Source: VXNF01 sp964291305 (GTDB taxonomy: Bacteria; Actinomycetota; Acidimicrobiia; Acidimicrobiales; CATQHL01). From it: 64,000 nucleotides of DNA. A model generated the notes under the pieces. It had not been told where the DNA came from. It searched no databases and saw only the letters and a list, made by a program, of their open reading frames with translations. Location of the stretch: the NCBI GenBank assembly GCA_964291305.2, contig OZ219783.1, forward strand, positions 868,001 through 932,000, given 5' to 3'. A program made the position numbers and the translations under genes. This document shows positions 56,478 to 64,000 of the stretch, one piece after another (the first letter of the stretch is position 1; each line of letters starts with the position of its first letter).

Positions 56478-57083
56478 GTGGAGACCCGGGATCGCATTCT
56501 GGAGGCGGCGCTGGCGTCCTTCGGTGGGCGCGGCTACGACGCAGTTTCGCTGGATTCCATCGCCCGCGACAGCGGCATACGCAAGCAGACGGTGCTGTAC
56601 TACTTCGGCTCTAAGGACGCCCTCATGGAGGCGGTCATCGACCGCACTGTGAGCGACCTGACCGCGGCGCTGCTGCAGTCAGTGGAAGCCGCGCCGACTG
56701 GGGCTAAGCGCCAGCCGCCAGACATTTGGGCCGGTGTGGAGGCGGTCGTGCGGGCGGTGTTTCGCCTAGCGGTGCGCCGCCCCGAGATGCTTGGGTTGCT
56801 GCGCGAGGTCACCCGGCTGGGGCCGCCGTGGATCGACCGCGTACGCGGCGGTTTCGAGCCCCTAGTAGAGCGAGCCCGGGCCTTCCTAGAGGCCGGCATG
56901 GAAGCAGGCACCGTCCGCCGTTGTGATCCTCGGCTGCTGCTGGTCTCCAGCTATTCCACGGTGATGGGCGTGGCCACCGAAGTGGAGGTGTTACGCACCG
57001 TGGGCGTGGAGCCGACCCTGCGCGAAACCGTGATCCGCCGGCGAGAGCTACTGCGTTTCCTCCGCTCAGCCCTTATTGGCTAG
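56478..57083 (+). CDS. TetR-family transcriptional regulator of the acyl reductase gene
   Basis: 201 residues, GTG start. Helix-turn-helix RILEAALASFGGRGYDAVSLDSIARDSGIRKQTVLYYF at 5-43, then a helical ligand-binding domain. Divergent from the acyl reductase-HAD gene with three operator boxes between them, strongly suggesting autoregulation and control of lipid genes. Its stop lies inside a 72-bp tandem repeat. Confidence 0.93.
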   Translation: METRDRILEAALASFGGRGYDAVSLDSIARDSGIRKQTVLYYFGSKDALMEAVIDRTVSDLTAALLQSVEAAPTGAKRQPPDIWAGVEAVVRAVFRLAVRRPEMLGLLREVTRLGPPWIDRVRGGFEPLVERARAFLEAGMEAGTVRRCDPRLLLVSSYSTVMGVATEVEVLRTVGVEPTLRETVIRRRELLRFLRSALIG

Positions 57084-57246
57084 CCCGAGTTAGCTTGGTC
57101 TGTTCAACGTGGCATCCCCGTCGACCATCGGGCCTTAGTAGCCCTTATTGGCTAACCCGGCCAGACTCCACCGTTCAGCGTGGCGTCCTCGTCGATCTTC
57201 GGGCCGTGGTAGTCCTTATTGGCTAGCCCGTCCAGATTCCACCTGT
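57070..57246. repeat. 71-72 bp tandem repeat x3 spanning two convergent gene ends
   Basis: (C/T)CCTTATTGGCTA(G/A)CCCG begins units at 57070, 57142 and 57213. The start of the first unit contains the TetR stop (ALIG), and the end of the third runs into the stop of the D-Ala ligase (GTTCA..CG). The whole spacer appears triplicated with modest divergence. Confidence 0.88.
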
Positions 57247-58590
57247 TCAAACGCTTAGGTTTTGGCTGTTTCGATCCCGGTGGCGCTCTAGGGCTAGGCG
57301 GGCCAACTCTCTTATAAGGCCTGGTCCGTCGAGGCCGGAGACGGCCCAAAGTCGGGGATACATCGAGATTGGGGTAAAGCCGGGCATGGTATTGATCTCG
57401 TTCACCACGAAGCCCCGCCCGGAACTAGCGCCAGACTCTTTGCCAGACTCTTCGGCATTCTCTTGATAGAAGAAATCCACCCTCGCCAGGCCAGTAACCC
57501 GGCACGCCCTGGCGGCTCGGATTGCTAGACGCTGGGCCTCTGCGATGGCTTCGTCGGGAAGGTCGGCAGGAGCGTGCAATGTTGCCGCACCGTTGAGGTA
57601 CTTGTCGGCGTAGTCGTAGAACTCAGCGGCGGGCACCACCTCGCCTGGCAGCGAGGCTCGGAGTTTGGTGTTGCCCAGCACGGCTACCTCGATCTCCCTG
57701 CCACAGATGGACTCTTCGGCGATCAGCCATTCGTCATAGCTGGCGGCCAGCGACAGAGCCTCGGCTACTTCGGCGTTGCTGGTCGCCTTGCTAATGCCGA
57801 TGGAGGAGCCCATGTTGGCCGGCTTCACGAACACCGGGTTGCCCAACTCGGCTAGCAACTCCGCCGGAGTCCCCTTGGTTACCTCGTTTCGGTGTAGGAC
57901 GGCGTGGCGGGCTACGGGCAGCCCAGCGGCGGACAAGAGGTTCTTGGAGGTGGGCTTGTCCATGCAGGCCGCACTAGCTAGCACCCCCGGCCCCACATAG
58001 GGCACGCCGGCCATCTCGCAGAGCCCTTGCACGGTGCCGTCCTCACCAAAAGGACCATGCAATACGGGGAAGACCACCACCGTGGCGGCTTCGGGCGAGT
58101 CTTCGGGCCTCTGCCGCTCCTCGACGGGGTGCACGGGTCCCTCCGAGTAGTCCGTGGCACCCTCGGGCGAGTCGTCGGGTCTCTGCCGCGCCGCTTCTAC
58201 GGGCATCTGGTCGCCGGGCTTGCCGGACTTATAGCCGGGCTCATTTTGTTGTCCAATGACTCCGAGCCCCTGCAGCGCCGCTTCTATGGGCACCGCCGGG
58301 AGGTCATCGTCCAGAGCAGGCAGCAGTCTGGACACGTCGGGCTCCGCCGTGTTGGTGAGCGGCCTTACCGGCCGAGAAGTAGTTGATGCCGCCGAGCGCC
58401 CCAGGACTTCCGGCTCCACCGTGGTCTTCGGCGGCCGCACCCAGCGGCCCCGTTGGGTGATGCCGACAAGATCTACTTCCAGACCCGCGGCGGCGGCGCA
58501 GGCGGCCACGTAGTGCCCCGAGGACCGCGAAACCTCATGTTCAGCCGACCGGCCGCCATAAAGTACCAGCAGCCGAATGCGCTCGGTCAC
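57247..58590 (-). CDS. ddl: D-alanine--D-alanine ligase with repeat insertion
   Basis: 447 residues; usual Ddl is about 310-370. N-terminal VLYGGRSAEHEVS, then HGPFGEDGTVQGL, GPGVLASAACMDK, the ATP-grasp FVKPANMGSSIGI, and the metal-site VNEINTMPGFTPISMYP are all intact, so it is probably active. The extra length is a low-complexity insert (about residues 65-165) between the N-terminal strand and HGPFGEDG, partly a 72-bp DNA repeat coding RQRP(D/E)DSPE, plus a small EESGKESGASSG loop. Makes the D-Ala-D-Ala dipeptide used by MurF, encoded nearby. Confidence 0.93.
   Translation of the reverse strand: MTERIRLLVLYGGRSAEHEVSRSSGHYVAACAAAAGLEVDLVGITQRGRWVRPPKTTVEPEVLGRSAASTTSRPVRPLTNTAEPDVSRLLPALDDDLPAVPIEAALQGLGVIGQQNEPGYKSGKPGDQMPVEAARQRPDDSPEGATDYSEGPVHPVEERQRPEDSPEAATVVVFPVLHGPFGEDGTVQGLCEMAGVPYVGPGVLASAACMDKPTSKNLLSAAGLPVARHAVLHRNEVTKGTPAELLAELGNPVFVKPANMGSSIGISKATSNAEVAEALSLAASYDEWLIAEESICGREIEVAVLGNTKLRASLPGEVVPAAEFYDYADKYLNGAATLHAPADLPDEAIAEAQRLAIRAARACRVTGLARVDFFYQENAEESGKESGASSGRGFVVNEINTMPGFTPISMYPRLWAVSGLDGPGLIRELARLALERHRDRNSQNLSV
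58081..58215. repeat. 72-bp tandem repeat in frame inside ddl
   Basis: CGTGGC..CTCGGGCGAGTC cores start at 58081 and 58153 (period 72), conserved over about 50 bp. A third, weaker copy of the CGCCGCTTCTA(C/T)GGGCA part lies at about 58275. Keeps the frame, adding 24 residues per unit. Confidence 0.88.
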
Positions 58591-59246
58591 GGGCGCAACG
58601 CTACCGGTGGCGCCTGCTAGCTAGAGGAACCCACGCCGACCGCCCAACCAGCGAGGTACCTAACCCCAACTTCGGGCCGAAATCCGGGTCGAATATCCAC
58701 CACGCCGACCGCCCAACCAGCGAGGTACCTAACCCTGCTCGCCAGAGCCCTGTCCGTCAGACCCGTAACTTGTCCGAAACAGACCATCGTGGCCACGATC
58801 GCCGCTCAGTCCGTCAGAACGCTGTCCGTCAGACCCGTAACTTGCTTGCAGCGGACAGGGCGGCCACTATCGCACCTTGTCCGCCAGAGCGCTTTCCGTC
58901 ATACCCCAAACCCAGCCACCGGATCCGTGGTGGCGTCCGCTACCTGCCGACTCCCCCCAATCCCTGACACCGGATCATGGGTTGTGGTTTCTTGTGCGAT
59001 TTCAATGGCTGCTGCCCGTCAGAGCCATAACTTTCTTGCAGCAGGCCATCGCCACCCTCCCCCTCATACCCTCCTGTCTGCAGCAGACAGTGCGGCCACT
59101 ATCACCACCTTGTCCGTCTGTGCTTCTGCGTCTGCCGGCCTTCCATCAGATTCTCCCAACTCCAGCACCGCCGGATCCGCCGCGGCTGCTGCCGAGTCGA
59201 TGTCGGTGACCCCAGTGCTTGCCGGCTTTGATAGGAGCTTCGCGAC
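58591..59246. repeat. Gene-free spacer with two ~70-bp-period repeat sets
   Basis: A 36-bp core starting CCACGCCGACCGCCCAACCA occurs at 58631 and 58700 (period 69). A second set, TGTCCGTCAGACCCGTAACTTG, occurs at 58751 and 58823 (period 72) with a degenerate third about 70 bp on. Scattered further matches (CGGCCACTATC at 58861 and about 59093; CACCGGATC twice) suggest older copies. The only other content is the upstream region of the divergent ddl and murF genes. Confidence 0.8.
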
Positions 59247-60713
59247 ATGAGGTTCACCCTCTCAGAGGTGGCCCGCCTTGTGGGCGGTGACCTGCTAGGC
59301 GCCGACACCGAGTTCGACGGGGTATCGGTCGATTCCCGCCGGCTCGAGCGCGGCGAACTCTTCGTCCCACTCATCGCCGACCGAGACGGTCACGATTTCA
59401 TCGCCCACGCCGCCGAGGCCGGGGCAGCGGCCAGCCTGGCGCGCCGAGATCGGCTCAGCCGCCTGGAGAGCGTCGGAATGTCCCCGGATTCGTCGAGACG
59501 TCTTCATATTGGCGCCCAAGATCGGCTCAGCCGCCTAGAGAGCGTTGGCATACCTCTAGTGGCGGTAGCCGACACTCAACTGGCGTTGCGACAACTCGGC
59601 GTGGCGGCACGAGATCGCATCACTGCAACGGTGGTTGGCATCACGGGTTCGGTGGGCAAGACCTCCACCAAAGACCTGCTGGCAGCCGCCCTACGACACG
59701 CCGGGCCGGTGCACGCCAGCCCCGCTTCGTTCAACAACAGCATCGGCGTGCCCCTGACGTTGCTGAGCGCTACCGGCCACGAACGGGCGGTGATCGCCGA
59801 GATCGGCACCAACGCACCCGGGGAGATCGCCGATCTAGCTGCGCTTGCCAGGCCGCAGCTGGCGTTGGTGACCGCCGTCGGGGCCGCGCACACCGCCGCC
59901 TTCGGCACCTTGGAGGCCGTGGCCCAGGAAAAGTCTGCGCTGGTGGCTGCGCTACCGGCGGCGGGGACGGCCGTGCTCAACGCCGACGACGAGAGGGTGG
60001 CGGCCATGGCAGAGTTGGCTGGGGCGCAGGTCTTGTCCTACGGGTTCGACAAAGGCGATGTCCGGGCGACGAATGTCACATTAGATAACAGGCTGCGCGC
60101 CTCGTTCCACTTGGAGACTCCGTGGGGCCGCGCTCCGGTGCGTCTGCAAGCCGCCGGCTGGCACATGGCGCACAACGCCACCGGCGCGGCGACGGTGGCC
60201 TTAGCGCTGGGTGCTGGGCTAGCAGCGGTCGCCGAGGGTCTGGGCCAAGCGCAAGTCTCGCGCTGGCGGATGTCAGTAGACACCAGCCCGGTCGGAGCGC
60301 TGATTATCAACGACGCCTATAACGCCAACCCCAGCTCAGTAGCGGCAGCACTGCGTTCGCTAGCCTCCCTGCCCGCCAGCCGTCGAGTGGCCGTGCTGGG
60401 ACCGATGGCCGAACTAGGCGACAGCCACGCAGCCGAGCACGCCGCCGTGGCCGAGTTGGCTTCCGAGTTGGACATCGAGGTGCTGGCAGTGGCTGAGCCC
60501 TCCTATGGCACCCCGACGGTGCCAGATGTTGAGGCAGCAGTGGCTGCGTTAGGACCGCTGGGCCCAGACGATGCAGTGCTGGTGAAAGCCAGCCGAATAG
60601 CAGGCCTGGAGAGGCTGGCAGTAGCACTCTTGGCCCCTAAAGGCACTGCGGCAAAGTCTGAGAACACCCCTGAGGACTCGGCTGCCGACACGCCTGATGT
60701 CACGCTTTCATAA
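59247..60713 (+). CDS. murF: UDP-N-acetylmuramoyl-tripeptide--D-alanyl-D-alanine ligase
   Basis: 488 residues, ATG with TAGGAG upstream. FDGVSVDSRRLERGELFVPL, the P-loop GITGSVGKTSTKD, SFNNSIGVPLTLL, AEIGTNAPGEI and INDAYNANPSS are the MurF signature set. Adds D-Ala-D-Ala to the peptidoglycan precursor. Residues about 67-102 contain DRLSRLESVG twice, 24 residues apart, from a 72-bp DNA duplication in the N-terminal domain; the rest is normal. Divergent from ddl, with the repeat-filled spacer between. Confidence 0.95.
   Translation: MRFTLSEVARLVGGDLLGADTEFDGVSVDSRRLERGELFVPLIADRDGHDFIAHAAEAGAAASLARRDRLSRLESVGMSPDSSRRLHIGAQDRLSRLESVGIPLVAVADTQLALRQLGVAARDRITATVVGITGSVGKTSTKDLLAAALRHAGPVHASPASFNNSIGVPLTLLSATGHERAVIAEIGTNAPGEIADLAALARPQLALVTAVGAAHTAAFGTLEAVAQEKSALVAALPAAGTAVLNADDERVAAMAELAGAQVLSYGFDKGDVRATNVTLDNRLRASFHLETPWGRAPVRLQAAGWHMAHNATGAATVALALGAGLAAVAEGLGQAQVSRWRMSVDTSPVGALIINDAYNANPSSVAAALRSLASLPASRRVAVLGPMAELGDSHAAEHAAVAELASELDIEVLAVAEPSYGTPTVPDVEAAVAALGPLGPDDAVLVKASRIAGLERLAVALLAPKGTAAKSENTPEDSAADTPDVTLS
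59441..59560. repeat. 72-bp tandem duplication in frame inside murF
   Basis: GATCGGCTCAGCCGCCT starts at 59448 and 59520, exactly 72 bp apart, with about 38 bp conserved (three to four mismatches) and an unrelated remainder coding MSPDSSRRLHIGAQ. Confidence 0.92.
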
Positions 60714-61050
60714 AATTCGACACCCGCGGGTAGCTATTCGACACCCGCGGGTAGCTAACTGTGTCAGAAATGTTGATCGGCGAAGCTCGCTTGCACTGCT
60801 CTCCGCGCAGCCAGTCGTTCCTCTCGGCTTGCGTGCCAGAAATGTTGATTGGCGATGTCCGATGTCACGTACCCACTCCGGCGCACCTGTGGCCGGTCGC
60901 TGCGGTGTCATAAGTGTTGATCGGCGAGGCCCGCCGCCACTGAGTGGCCAGCTGCCTTGCCTTGCCGGTGGTGGTGTGTCATAAGTGTTGATCGGCGAAG
61001 CCCGCCGCCCCACCTGTGACAAATCTAAATAGACCCGGAATCTACATAAA
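60714..61050. repeat. 71-72 bp-period repeat x4 after murF, plus 20-bp repeat
   Basis: ATTCGACACCCGCGGGTAGCT is repeated with a 20-bp period at 60716 and 60736. Then GTG(T/C)CA.AA.TGTTGAT.GGCGA cores place TGTTGAT at 60771, 60843, 60915 and 60986 (periods 72, 72, 71); about 30 bp are conserved and the rest differ. The TCATAA wording resembles the murF stop context. Open frames cross it on both strands but none is convincing. Confidence 0.85.
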
Positions 61051-61301
61051 ACCGGAATCCAGCCGTGACCGCGACCCAGGTCGGCGCAGGATTTCTCTGG
61101 CGCGTTCTTGGACTGTGCTCAACCGGAATCCAGCCGTGACCGAGACTCAGGTCGATGTGCTGCCTAGCCCCGAACCGGCGGTGTCACCCCTGCCGTAGAA
61201 TCCGACTGTGACCGCGACTCAGTTCGACGCTTCTAGCTTGCTGTTTATGGCCGCCAGTTCGCGTCCGTAGAATCCAGCCGTGACCGTGACCCAGTTCGAC
61301 A
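61051..61301. repeat. 71-72 bp repeat x4 duplicating the start of the oxygenase gene, with three leader ORFs
   Basis: 36-bp cores at 61051-61086, 61122-61157, 61194-61229 and 61266-61301, separated by 35-36 bp of mostly unlike sequence. The last core holds the real GTG start (61280, MTVTQFD). The earlier ones start ORFs at 61065-61139 (MTATQVG.., 24 residues), 61136-61198 (MTETQVD.., 20) and 61208-61270 (MTATQFD.., 20). The first ORF's TGA overlaps the second's GTG. Confidence 0.92.
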
Positions 61302-62353
61302 GCATCCCGGTTATCGACGTGTCACCCCTAACCAACGGGGATGTCGCGCCGCGCTCCCTCGTGCAGGAGCTGACCACTGCCTGTCACGAGGTGGGCTTCG
61401 TCCTGATCCTCAATCACGGCATTGCCGAGGAGTTACAAGCAGCCGTTTTCGAGATGATGCGCTGCTTCTTCAGTCTTCCCGACGACTGCAAGGAGCTGAT
61501 CGATAAGCGTTCGTCGCCCCACTTCAGGGGCTGGGAGCCTGTTGGCACCGAGTACACCAACAACCGCCCCGACATCCGGGAGCAGATCGACTGCTGGACC
61601 GAGTGGCCGGCCCGCGAGCGCGGCGTGGAACCCCATTATCTCAGATTGTTGGGCACCAACCAGTGGCTTCCCGACCAAGTGTTAGCCGGCCACGAAAAGC
61701 TCAGCAACCAGTGGTCCGAGGCCTTAAGTGAGGTTGCTTCGCGCCTCCTGGGTGTGCTCTGGGCTGGTCTGGGGATGCCGCCGAGCCATCTGCGGCAGTT
61801 CATCGGCGACGAGCCCATGTCGCTTACTAAGTTCATCCACTATCCGGCCACACCGCCTGGCGCCGCCGGGGTCAACGCCCATCACGACATGGGATTTCTC
61901 ACGATCCTAGCTACTGGTCAGACGCCTGGTCTGCAGGTCCAGAACCCGGCGGGGCAGTGGATAGACGTGCCCGCCGTGCCTGGTTCTCTAGTGGTCAACC
62001 TCGGCGAGAGCCTGCAAGCCATGACCGGCAATTACCTAGTAGCGACCCCACACCGGGTCATATCCGGGGTTGAACGCTACGCCACCGGCCACTTCTACGG
62101 CCCGTCACTGCAGGCGTCGCTAGAGCCACTGCCCCTAGATGAGCGCTTAGCCGAGGCAGTAGCCGCCAGTCCACGCCACGCCAAAGCCGGCTTCATGGCC
62201 CCCCGAGAAGAGCTGCAGGCCGGGGTAGGCGACATGGCCAGCGACTACCGCCCCAGCACCTACGGCGAGCAACTCTGGAACTACTTCGCCCGTAGCTACC
62301 CCGAGATAGTCGCCCATCACTACGGAGTGGCCCACGCGGGCGCACGGTCGTAG
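61280..62353 (+). CDS. 2-oxoglutarate/Fe(II)-dependent oxygenase, isopenicillin N synthase family
   Basis: 357 residues, GTG start. N-terminal IPVIDVSPL and GFVLILNHGI, then the iron ligands H-x-D in HHDMGF (about 201-203) and the distal His in PHRV (about 258), with RYATGHF at the co-substrate position (family consensus RxS). Typical of IPNS/gibberellin oxidase-like enzymes acting on small molecules. No partner genes adjacent; tRNA-Val begins 15 bp after its stop. Preceded by four copies of its own start region. Confidence 0.9.
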   Translation: MTVTQFDSIPVIDVSPLTNGDVAPRSLVQELTTACHEVGFVLILNHGIAEELQAAVFEMMRCFFSLPDDCKELIDKRSSPHFRGWEPVGTEYTNNRPDIREQIDCWTEWPARERGVEPHYLRLLGTNQWLPDQVLAGHEKLSNQWSEALSEVASRLLGVLWAGLGMPPSHLRQFIGDEPMSLTKFIHYPATPPGAAGVNAHHDMGFLTILATGQTPGLQVQNPAGQWIDVPAVPGSLVVNLGESLQAMTGNYLVATPHRVISGVERYATGHFYGPSLQASLEPLPLDERLAEAVAASPRHAKAGFMAPREELQAGVGDMASDYRPSTYGEQLWNYFARSYPEIVAHHYGVAHAGARS

Positions 62354-62368
62354 AATCCTGAACCGCAA

Positions 62369-62442
62369 GGACCGTTAGCTCAGCCTGGTAGAGCGCTCGC
62401 TTCACACGCGAGAGGCCACTGGTTCAAGTCCAGTACGGTCCA
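62369..62442 (+). tRNA. tRNA-Val (anticodon CAC)
   Basis: GGACCGT pairs with ACGGTCC followed by discriminator A; D-arm GCTC..GAGC; anticodon stem CTCGC/GCGAG with loop TTCACAC; T-arm ACTGG/CCAGT with TTCAAGT. CCA is not encoded. The less GC-rich helicase gene starts 48 bp downstream, a usual island position, but no attachment repeat can be seen inside the window. Confidence 0.95.
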
Positions 62443-62490
62443 CTCCCAAGCAGCTCTGGTCGTTCCAGGGTCGAAGTGGTGGGGGCACAT

Positions 62491-64000
62491 ATGGATAGTG
62501 GCGAAGATAAATCCGATGAGTTGATCAACCGAACTCTCGAAAAGCTGCAGGCGCGTTTGCTTCAGCTTGACCGCCGGAACAACCTCCTCTACTTCAAGCC
62601 CGGGAAAAGTACCGTGAGAATCACTGGTGTTGCGCCCGACGAGTTGGTCAAACGCCTCCATAGGGCGCGGAGAGGGCTTAGATTCCAGCACGCGCCTCAG
62701 CGCTCTACTCGCAGCAGCGGTTTTGCGCCGTCCAGGCCACAGCTGCCGCTCACTGCCGAGGAAACGGAAACAGCTGAGCCTGACGGTGAGTTCTCTGAAC
62801 CGGTAGAAGTCGGCGACATCAGGGCGCGGAGAGGGCTTAGATTCCAGCACGCGCCTCAGCGCTCTACTCGCAGCAGCGGTTTTGCGCCGTCCAGGCCACA
62901 GCTGCCGCTCACTGCCGAGGAAACGGAAACAGCTGAGCCTGACGGTGAGTTCTCTGAACCGGTAGAAGTCGGCGACATCCAAACCGATTGCGAGGTCGAT
63001 GACTTACAACGCAGACTTAGAAACCTGTGGCGAAGAGATCGAGAGTGGGAGGAGGAGCGAGGTCTCAACGTTCTCTTTCTAGCAGTCGGCTTTTTGGTCT
63101 GGAAAGACGCTGATGGAGAGCAAGTTCGATCGCCACTCGTGTTGATTCCATCTGACCTCGAGCGAGCGTCACCACACGAAGCTTTTCGGTTGCACCTCGA
63201 GTCCGACGACCCTGTAGTTAACTCCACCCTGCGACACCAGCTTTCCAGGATGGGTGTCGATCTACCGGAGCTAGATTTCGAGTCTGAAGAGGATTGTTGT
63301 ACACTCGAAAAATATTTTGCTTCAGTCTCTAAGCACATTGCCGGCTGGAATGACTGGTATGTGGATCCAGCAATAGTGCTTGGCACATTTTTGTACTCGA
63401 AGCTAGCGATGTACGAAGACTTCGAGCAGATGAAGATTTCAGGCCTTCAAAGCGAGTTGGCTCGATTGATCTTAGGTCAGAATCGAGGCGAAGATGTCAG
63501 CGAAAGGAGGGGAACGGGAATACCTAGAGATAAAGATCTTGTTGGAGGTCGCCTTGATGATTTGCTTGATATCCGTGAGCAGTTCACTGTTTTGGAGGCA
63601 GATTCTAGCCAGTTGAGAGCAATTGAGAAAGCTCGCAAACGCGACAGTCTTGTCATCCATGGGCCGCCAGGTACTGGTAAAAGCCAGACGATTACAAATT
63701 TAATAGCTACGATGCTTGCTGAGGGTAAGCATGTGCTATTTGTCAGTGAGAAGACGGCAGCTCTCGACGTTGTTAAAGGACGCCTTGAGGAATGTGGTCT
63801 GGGCGTATTTTGCTTGGATTTACACAGTGACAGGAGCCGCAAAGTCGAGGTCTACAAGCAAATTAGAAGAGCGTTAGAAGATGAGCAGGAAGCCAAGGTT
63901 AATAACAATATATTTGACCAGTTGGTTGGCGAGCGCAAAAATTTAAATAATTTAACCAGACTCCTACACGAGAAGCAGCCACCGCTAGGCCTCTCGGTAT
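62491..64000 (+). CDS. DUF4011-type SF1 helicase, C-terminus off the right edge
   Basis: Open from the ATG at 62491 to the window end (503 codons). N-terminal LQLDRRNNLLYFKPGKSTVRI and later RSPLVLIPSDL and a lone-helix region match the DUF4011 domain of large SF1 helicases; Walker A is GPPGTGKSQTITNLIA (about 391) followed by VLFVSEKTAALDVVKGRLEE. Such proteins (for example Hhe, DUF4011-helicase-Vsr) are reported anti-phage genes. A 159-bp perfect tandem duplication adds 53 residues at about 58-163. Visibly less GC-rich, next to a tRNA: likely an island gene. Confidence 0.85.
   Translation, partial: MDSGEDKSDELINRTLEKLQARLLQLDRRNNLLYFKPGKSTVRITGVAPDELVKRLHRARRGLRFQHAPQRSTRSSGFAPSRPQLPLTAEETETAEPDGEFSEPVEVGDIRARRGLRFQHAPQRSTRSSGFAPSRPQLPLTAEETETAEPDGEFSEPVEVGDIQTDCEVDDLQRRLRNLWRRDREWEEERGLNVLFLAVGFLVWKDADGEQVRSPLVLIPSDLERASPHEAFRLHLESDDPVVNSTLRHQLSRMGVDLPELDFESEEDCCTLEKYFASVSKHIAGWNDWYVDPAIVLGTFLYSKLAMYEDFEQMKISGLQSELARLILGQNRGEDVSERRGTGIPRDKDLVGGRLDDLLDIREQFTVLEADSSQLRAIEKARKRDSLVIHGPPGTGKSQTITNLIATMLAEGKHVLFVSEKTAALDVVKGRLEECGLGVFCLDLHSDRSRKVEVYKQIRRALEDEQEAKVNNNIFDQLVGERKNLNNLTRLLHEKQPPLGLSV
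62662..62979. repeat. 159-bp perfect tandem duplication inside the helicase gene
   Basis: 62662-62820 and 62821-62979 read as identical, in frame (53 codons), in the DUF4011 N-terminal region. The lack of differences means it is recent. Confidence 0.93.

Noticed and set aside
60708..61022. 104-codon minus-strand frame across the array after murF
   Set aside because: Repeat-driven open frame with no domain, no ribosome site, and wording that only reflects the 72-bp cores.

Overview
The window is GC-rich, densely coded DNA that most resembles a high-GC actinobacterium. An Acidimicrobiia-like lineage is my guess from gene content, not a proof. The clues are a DUF222/HNH protein, a ~790-residue isocitrate lyase with malate synthase G, a split acyl-CoA mutase with MeaB, and many GTG starts. 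Two stretches are visibly less GC-rich and look acquired: a NurA/HerA pair (about 19.9-23.3 kb) and a DUF4011-type helicase behind a tRNA-Val at the right edge (62.5-64 kb).

Layout. 1-19.8 kb is a catabolic region that looks like oxidative, non-phosphorylating deoxysugar/sugar-acid metabolism. It holds two mandelate-racemase-type dehydratases, two SDR dehydrogenases, a Gfo/Idh/MocA oxidoreductase, a RhaM-like mutarotase, a lactonase-type amidohydrolase, an arabinose/fucose-isomerase-like protein, a zinc alcohol dehydrogenase, a ribose-type ABC importer, and E1beta-E1alpha-lipoyl-domain genes without an E2. Two paralogous Cys/His proteins of unknown function sit in it. 19.9-23.3 kb is NurA-HerA. 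23.4-29 kb carries an esterase, a glutamine cyclotransferase lipoprotein, a DUF222/HNH gene and a VOC protein, separated by repeat-filled spacers. 29.2-33.4 kb is an acyl-CoA mutase operon (large subunit, B12 subunit, MeaB) with a divergent TetR gene. 33.4-36.7 kb holds a cyclophilin, an MFS exporter and a FAD oxidoreductase. 36.8-44.1 kb is an AddAB/AdnAB-like helicase-nuclease pair. 44.1-51.3 kb is the glyoxylate shunt (malate synthase G, isocitrate lyase, aconitase). 51.4-57.1 kb is a lipid-type group (PlsC-like acyltransferase, LarA-like protein, acyl reductase-HAD fusion, TetR) with three clear operator boxes. 57.2-60.7 kb has D-Ala-D-Ala ligase and MurF, then a 2-oxoglutarate oxygenase, tRNA-Val and the helicase.

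The most unusual property is a class of locus-private tandem repeats with a nearly constant period of about 68-72 bp. They occur at many unrelated places: spacers, gene starts, gene ends, and in frame inside murF, ddl and herA. At each locus the repeated sequence is different, but the geometry (a conserved core of roughly 30-40 bp plus about 30-42 bp that is often unrelated) recurs. At two genes the repeated core contains the start codon, so three short leader ORFs sharing the gene's own N-terminus are stacked upstream. A second class of shorter microrepeats (13-26 bp) sits directly before start codons, over a stop codon, or in surface loops of conserved enzymes. No cas genes are visible in the window.
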